Source: PALSA-612 sp963773055 (GTDB lineage Bacteria > Actinomycetota > Thermoleophilia > Gaiellales > Gaiellaceae). Taken from it: 64,000 nt of DNA. Below are positions 60,100 to 64,000 of this stretch, piece after piece. Position numbers and translations under genes: made by a program. Every line of letters starts with the position of its first letter. Position 1 is the stretch's first letter. Location: contig CAVYZL010000004.1 of assembly GCA_963773055.1 (NCBI GenBank), forward strand, positions 1 to 64,000, in the 5' to 3' direction. The notes beneath the pieces were generated by a model, which was not told where the DNA came from, ran no database searches, and saw only the letters and a program-made list of their open reading frames with translations.

Positions 60100-62391
60100 T
60101 TGACCAAGCTACTGCTCATCCCGCTCGAAGACCTCGTCGTCTTCCCGGGCATGAACATCACGCTCGCCGTCGACGTCGGTGACGCCGAGCAGGTAGTGCT
60201 CGTGCCGCAGCACGAGTCGGACTACGCGTCGGTGGGAACCATCGCGGACGTCGCCGAGCGCGTGCGGCTGCCCGGCGGAGCGCAGGCCGTTGCCCTCTCC
60301 GGCCTCCACCGCGGAGTGCTCGGCGCTGCCGAGACCGATCCCGCCGGCCGCCTGCTGGTCGAGGTCGAGGAGCGGCCGGACGAGGAGCTTCCCGCCGTCA
60401 AGACGCGCGAGCTCGAGGTCGAGTATCGCGCCGTCGTCGAGGAGATCCTCGAGCTTCGTGGCGCAGACGAGCGCGTCTCCGCGTTCGTGCGAGCGGTCCG
60501 CGAGCCGGGCGCGCTCGCCGACACAGCGGGCTACTCGCCGGATCTCGCCTTCGAGGAGAAGGTCGAGCTGCTCGAGCAGGTGGACGTCGTCGAGCGCCTC
60601 GAGCTGGCGGTCCGACTCCAGCGCGACCGACTCGCCGAGCTGCAGGTGCGCAAGCGAATCCGCGAGGACGTCGAATCCGGCGCGCAGAAGCAGCAGCGCG
60701 ATTACTTCCTCCGCAAGCAGCTCGACTCGATCCGCAAGGAGCTCGGAGAGGACGAGGCGTCGGTCGTCGAGGAGTACCGCGAGCAGATCGCGGAGGCCGA
60801 GATGCCCGATGAGGTGCGCGAGCAGGCCGAGCGCGAGCTCGGGCGGCTCGAGCGGATGGGTGACTCGAGCGGCGAGGCGTCGATGATTCGCACGTACCTC
60901 GACTGGCTCCTGGCCGTGCCGTGGGGCAAGCGCTCGGAGGAGCGGCTCGATCCGGTCAACGCCCGGGAGGTCCTCGACGCCGACCACGCCGGCCTCGAGG
61001 ACGTGAAAGACCGGATCGTCGAGTACCTCGCCGTCCGCAAGCTCCGCGAGGAGCGCGGGATCGCCGAGGACAAGCGCTCGGGGGCGATCCTGACCCTCAT
61101 CGGTCCTCCCGGTACGGGCAAGACCTCCATCGGTGAGTCGATCGCGCGCTCGCTGAACCGCGAGTTCGTCCGCATGTCGCTCGGCGGCGTCCGCGACGAG
61201 GCGGAGATCCGCGGCCACCGGCGCACGTACATCGGCGCGCTCCCTGGTCGTCTCGTTCGCGCGCTCAGGGACGCCGGGACGATGAACCCGGTGATCATGC
61301 TGGACGAGGTCGACAAGGTCGGCGCCGACTGGCGCGGCGACCCGTCGGCCGCCCTGCTCGAAGTGCTCGACCCGGCGCAGAACCACTCGTTCCGCGACCA
61401 CTATCTCGACGTCGAGGTCGACCTGTCCGAGGTCGTCTTCATCGCGACCGCCAACATCGCCGACACGATCCCCGGCCCGCTGCTCGACCGGATGGAAGTG
61501 ATCCACTTCGACGGCTACACGGTCGACGAGAAGGTCGCGATCGCCCGTGACTATCTCTGGCCGCGCCAGCGCGAGCGGAACGGGCTGCTCGAGGACGAGG
61601 TCGAGATCTCCGACGGCGTGCTCGAGCTCGTGGTCTCCGACTACACCCGCGAGGCGGGAGTCCGACAGCTCGAGCGCGAGCTCGGCAAGCTGCTCCGCAA
61701 GACGGCGACGAAGATCGCCGCCGGCAAGGAGTCCGCCCCCTTCGTCGTCGACGAGGCCGCCGTGGGCGACGCGCTCGGCCGGCAGCGCTTCTACCGCGAG
61801 ACGGCGGAGCGCACAGCCGTGCCGGGTGTGGCAACCGGCCTCGCGGTTACGGGTACGGGCGGCGACGTCCTGTTCGTCGAGGCGACGGAGATGACGGGCA
61901 GCGAGCCACTCGTCCTCACGGGCCAGCTCGGAGACGTGATGAAGGAGTCGGCGAGGATCGCCCTGTCGTGGATCCGCGCCCACGCGGACGAGCTCGGGCT
62001 CTCGGAAGACCGCTTCGACGGCCGGTCGTTCCACGTGCACGTCCCCGCGGGCGCGATCCCGAAGGACGGGCCGAGCGCCGGCATCACGATGACGACGGCG
62101 CTCGCGTCGCTCCTCACCGGCAGGCCGGTCAAGCACACGGTCGGCATGACGGGTGAGATCACCCTCCAGGGACGCGTGCTGCCGATCGGCGGCCTCAAGC
62201 AGAAGGTGCTCGCGGCGCACGCCGCGGGGATCACGGACGTGATCCTTCCGGAGCGGAACCGCGCCGACCTCGACGACGTCCCGGAGGACGTGCGCGAGGC
62301 GATCGCCTTCCACCCGGTGATGTCGATCGGAGAGGTGCTCGAGCTTGCGCTCGAGCCGGCCAACCTCGCCGACCACCACCTCGCCGCCTAA
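60100..62391 (+). CDS. lon: Lon protease (LonA)
   Basis: 763 aa from TTG 60100, GAGAGGAG upstream. The N-terminal LON substrate domain (LLLIPLEDLVVFPGMNITLAVD) runs to about 190. A coiled region (QQRDYFLRKQLDSIRKELGEDEA) follows, then AAA+ with Walker A GPPGTGKTS near 336, Walker B VIMLDEVDKVG, and sensor IATANIADTIPGPLLDRMEVI. The protease domain has PKDGPSAGITM (catalytic Ser near 656) and the Lys near 699 (GGLKQKVLAAHAAGI). It is an ATP-dependent serine protease that removes misfolded and regulatory proteins. An HxlR gene follows two bases after the stop. Confidence 0.97.
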   Translation: MTKLLLIPLEDLVVFPGMNITLAVDVGDAEQVVLVPQHESDYASVGTIADVAERVRLPGGAQAVALSGLHRGVLGAAETDPAGRLLVEVEERPDEELPAVKTRELEVEYRAVVEEILELRGADERVSAFVRAVREPGALADTAGYSPDLAFEEKVELLEQVDVVERLELAVRLQRDRLAELQVRKRIREDVESGAQKQQRDYFLRKQLDSIRKELGEDEASVVEEYREQIAEAEMPDEVREQAERELGRLERMGDSSGEASMIRTYLDWLLAVPWGKRSEERLDPVNAREVLDADHAGLEDVKDRIVEYLAVRKLREERGIAEDKRSGAILTLIGPPGTGKTSIGESIARSLNREFVRMSLGGVRDEAEIRGHRRTYIGALPGRLVRALRDAGTMNPVIMLDEVDKVGADWRGDPSAALLEVLDPAQNHSFRDHYLDVEVDLSEVVFIATANIADTIPGPLLDRMEVIHFDGYTVDEKVAIARDYLWPRQRERNGLLEDEVEISDGVLELVVSDYTREAGVRQLERELGKLLRKTATKIAAGKESAPFVVDEAAVGDALGRQRFYRETAERTAVPGVATGLAVTGTGGDVLFVEATEMTGSEPLVLTGQLGDVMKESARIALSWIRAHADELGLSEDRFDGRSFHVHVPAGAIPKDGPSAGITMTTALASLLTGRPVKHTVGMTGEITLQGRVLPIGGLKQKVLAAHAAGITDVILPERNRADLDDVPEDVREAIAFHPVMSIGEVLELALEPANLADHHLAA

Positions 62392-62393
62392 CG

Positions 62394-62714
62394 ATGCGCT
62401 GCCGCCGCTGCGAGCCGCTGCCCGAGGAGGTCCGGCGAGGCGCCGACCTCCTCGGGCGCCGCTACGCGCTCGCGATCGTCTACGCGTCGCGCTCCGGCGC
62501 CTCCCGCTTCAACGAGTTCCGCCAGGTGCTCGGCGCAGTGCCGCCGACGACGCTCTCCGCCCGGCTCGACGAGCTCGAGGCCGCGGGCGTGATCGAGCGG
62601 CGCGTGGTCGACTCCCGCCCGCCGCGCACCGAGTACGTGCTGACAGAAGCCGGCCAGCGGCTCTCTGCTTTGCTCGATGCCCTCGGCGCCCTCGGCGCGG
62701 CCGCCTCGCGTTAG
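62394..62714 (+). CDS. HxlR-family transcriptional regulator
   Basis: 106 aa. Starts CRRCEPLPEEVRRGADLLGRRYALAIVYAS, with the winged helix SRFNEFRQVLGAVPPTTLSARLDELEAAGVIERRV and PPRTEYVLTEAGQRLSALL. The N-terminal Cys pair (CRRC) is the position used for redox or aldehyde sensing in this family. It is coupled closely to lon (two-base gap). Targets unknown; self or neighbouring stress genes are likely. Confidence 0.92.
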   Translation: MRCRRCEPLPEEVRRGADLLGRRYALAIVYASRSGASRFNEFRQVLGAVPPTTLSARLDELEAAGVIERRVVDSRPPRTEYVLTEAGQRLSALLDALGALGAAASR

Positions 62715-62861
62715 CGCGCTCGATCCACGCTGATCCCTCGATCGACCGATTGACGCAGGCGCTTCCCTGTGGAACAACACGTGATGGAGGGGGCGCGGCT
62801 CCGTGCCGGGCCTGGGCGCTTCGGCTCGCAGCGGGGCCGGAGCTGAAGTGGAGGTTGGGAG

Positions 62862-63353
62862 ATCGGGGCTTCGCGCGCGCGTGTCGCGGCGACGGCGGCC
62901 ATCGCAGGCCTGGTGCTTGCTGCCCCGGCGAGCGGCCGAACGACCGTGTCGGCAGAGCTCAGCAGGCTCGCATCCGCCGCGCGTCACGCACAGATCGCGG
63001 CGCGGTGCGCGCCGACTCAGTCCGACTGGGCAGGGACGCTCGTTGCCCATCAGATCCCGCCGTACGTCGTCGCCTTCGCGTACATCGGCGATCGGACCGT
63101 GTGGCTCTCGCCCAGCGTGTGTGCAGGTGTCCCGCGAGCCGATCCCTGGGCCGTGCTCGTGTTCCTCCACGAGCTCGTGCACACGGGCGGGATACGGAAC
63201 GAGCGCGTCGCAAACTGCCGTGCGCTTGCAGGTGAGAGGCGGTTCCTCCAGACCTCCCTGGGGCTGACAGCCGATCGCGCCGAGGCGGTGTACGCGGAAT
63301 CGCTCGCCCACGCGCTTGCGGAGCCGCCGCGGTACCGCCCGCTCGACTGCTGA
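62862..63353 (+). CDS. Secreted HExxH-motif metallopeptidase-like protein
   Basis: 163 aa if it starts at ATC 62862, which follows GGAGG at seven bases; the next start in frame, GTG 62913, would remove most of the signal peptide (GASRARVAATAAIAGLVLAAPASG). The mature part has AVLVFLHELVHTGGIRNERVANCRAL with the zinc motif HELVH, then TADRAEAVYAESLAHALAEPPRY. Family unknown to me; it resembles minimal zincin domains. Either a rare ATC start or a base error for ATG should be considered. Two hundred bases before it show nothing else. Confidence 0.65.
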   Translation: MGASRARVAATAAIAGLVLAAPASGRTTVSAELSRLASAARHAQIAARCAPTQSDWAGTLVAHQIPPYVVAFAYIGDRTVWLSPSVCAGVPRADPWAVLVFLHELVHTGGIRNERVANCRALAGERRFLQTSLGLTADRAEAVYAESLAHALAEPPRYRPLDC

Positions 63354-63423
63354 TCCATTCGCTCGAAGGGGGGAGTAAGCGCTCTCAAGTAGGCGCCAGT
63401 GCGCGTCGACAACACCTCCCAGA

Positions 63424-63903
63424 ATGCGACGCCTCCCGACCCTCTTCCTGACCGCTCTGTGCCTTGCCCTCATGGCAACGGCTGCCGCGACCGCGGCGCC
63501 GAAGCCGGCTAGGGTCACGAAGGTCGAGGCAGCCTGCGCCGGCGATCTCATCAACGGCCGCGCACGCGTGACTGCGCCGGCCATGGTCTCCCTCCGGCTA
63601 CTCGCCCGCCGCTCTCCGCGGGCGAAGTTCGTGCCCACGGCGAAGCTGGCATATATCCGCGCGAAGCAGGCGGGCTCGTACAAGTTTCGCTTCGACATCT
63701 CGAAGCTGCCGGCAAACGCGTATCGCGTACGCTCGAAGAGCGGCACGCAGAGCGCGCTCCTCCGCGCCTCGGCGTGCGCGCCCGGGTACCAGGTCCCGGA
63801 GGCGCCGCTGCCGCTGCTGCTGCCGCTGAGCCTGCTCCTGATGCTCGGCCTGGCGGCCGGACTCCGTCGGTACCGGCAGCAGCCGCCGAGCGCCAACGCG
63901 TAG
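63424..63903 (+). CDS. Small secreted protein with PEP-CTERM-like C-terminal anchor
   Basis: 159 aa. The signal peptide is MRRLPTLFLTALCLALMATAAATAAPK. The middle is a small beta-rich domain with two Cys (VTKVEAACAGDLINGRARVTAP... and SACAPGY), possibly disulfide-bonded. The tail VPEAPLPLLLPLSLLLMLGL followed by RRYRQQ has the three-part form of a sorting signal: VPEA motif, hydrophobic helix, Arg cluster. No sortase or exosortase is in the window. I do not recognise the domain. Monocistronic. Confidence 0.6.
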   Translation: MRRLPTLFLTALCLALMATAAATAAPKPARVTKVEAACAGDLINGRARVTAPAMVSLRLLARRSPRAKFVPTAKLAYIRAKQAGSYKFRFDISKLPANAYRVRSKSGTQSALLRASACAPGYQVPEAPLPLLLPLSLLLMLGLAAGLRRYRQQPPSANA

Positions 63904-64000
63904 AGGCACCATGGTCGCTTTCGCGGCACCCGACGCCGGACATGCGCCGCGCGCGGTTTCCGCGCGCATCCGCCTCGCCGCCGTTATCTGCGGCGTGGCG
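63904..64000. other. Window end, no feature seen
   Basis: The last 97 bases contain a GCGCGCGG/CCGCGCGC inverted repeat near 63948-63968 that may be a terminator, and no supported gene. Confidence 0.3.

Noticed and set aside
60109..62379. 756-aa open frame antisense to lon
   Set aside because: Low-complexity Arg/Asp/His composition mirrors the lon codon pattern; no motif. It is a GC-rich antisense shadow, as are the long frames at 36320-38320, 35214-37073 and 57120-59300.

Overview
The window is a high-GC, densely coded chromosomal segment with short spacers, many 1-4 nt stop/start overlaps, frequent GTG and TTG starts and many apparently leaderless genes. Together with a heliorhodopsin, several one- and two-domain fasciclin proteins, F420/Ddn-type oxidoreductases and the style of the purine genes, this suggests an actinobacterium, probably a soil Thermoleophilia-like lineage. 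The taxonomic placement is inference. No rRNA, tRNA, CRISPR array, transposase or integrase was seen.

Left part (1-25 kb, accessory in character). 1-4.8 kb is a light-linked locus: a MerR/B12 regulator with the CarH W-x9-EH signature transcribed away from a fasciclin gene, a second fasciclin protein, a strong hairpin, and a heliorhodopsin gene. 4.9-6.7 kb is an operon of an unknown membrane protein, a Ddn-like nitroreductase-family protein and an SRPBCC protein. 6.7-9.1 kb looks lower in GC and carries a lone GGDEF gene between two copies of a dispersed repeat, then a membrane-anchored alpha/beta hydrolase. 9.2-13.9 kb is a copper/oxidative group: DUF4396, a small membrane protein, a multicopper oxidase with two heavy-metal-binding insertions, a flavin monooxygenase, a YCII-like fragment and a four-helix membrane protein. 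15.0-21.6 kb is a sulfide/persulfide module (DsrE-like, DsrC/TusE-like, sulfide:quinone reductase-like, ArsR sensor, MMPL exporter, thioredoxin-fold protein, DUF302). It is bracketed by two near-identical glyoxalase I genes in the same orientation, both truncated at the same residue. A HisC-like aminotransferase and a polar amino-acid ABC importer follow.

Middle (25-35 kb): cold-shock protein, XRE regulator with a membrane flippase-like protein, small ABM-fold proteins, a secreted beta-rich protein, a phosphotransferase, two EamA exporters and a GT11 glycosyltransferase.

Right part (35-64 kb, mostly core metabolism and nearly free of broken frames). Purine biosynthesis purL-purF, then purM-purN-purH, with ctaG on the opposite strand between the two blocks. 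Next come a c-di-GMP-type MshEN domain fused to a huge coiled coil, and cystathionine beta-synthase and gamma-synthase, which together suggest a transsulfuration capacity. Others are tandem YcaQ-type winged-helix proteins, an aminotransferase-fold protein lacking its catalytic residues, a glutaredoxin-BolA pair, a glycosyltransferase/debranching-enzyme/CDF operon, an MFS exporter, a staphylococcal-type nuclease, Lon protease, an HxlR regulator and small secreted proteins.

Two genome-wide style signals stand out. First, a -10-like TAnnnT lies 6-7 bases before the start codon of at least nine genes, the signature of leaderless mRNAs. Second, about ten genes carry single-base frameshifts, nearly all +1 insertions and mostly between 9 and 19 kb, which may be real decay or consensus error; I mark these as broken and give the apparent repair point.
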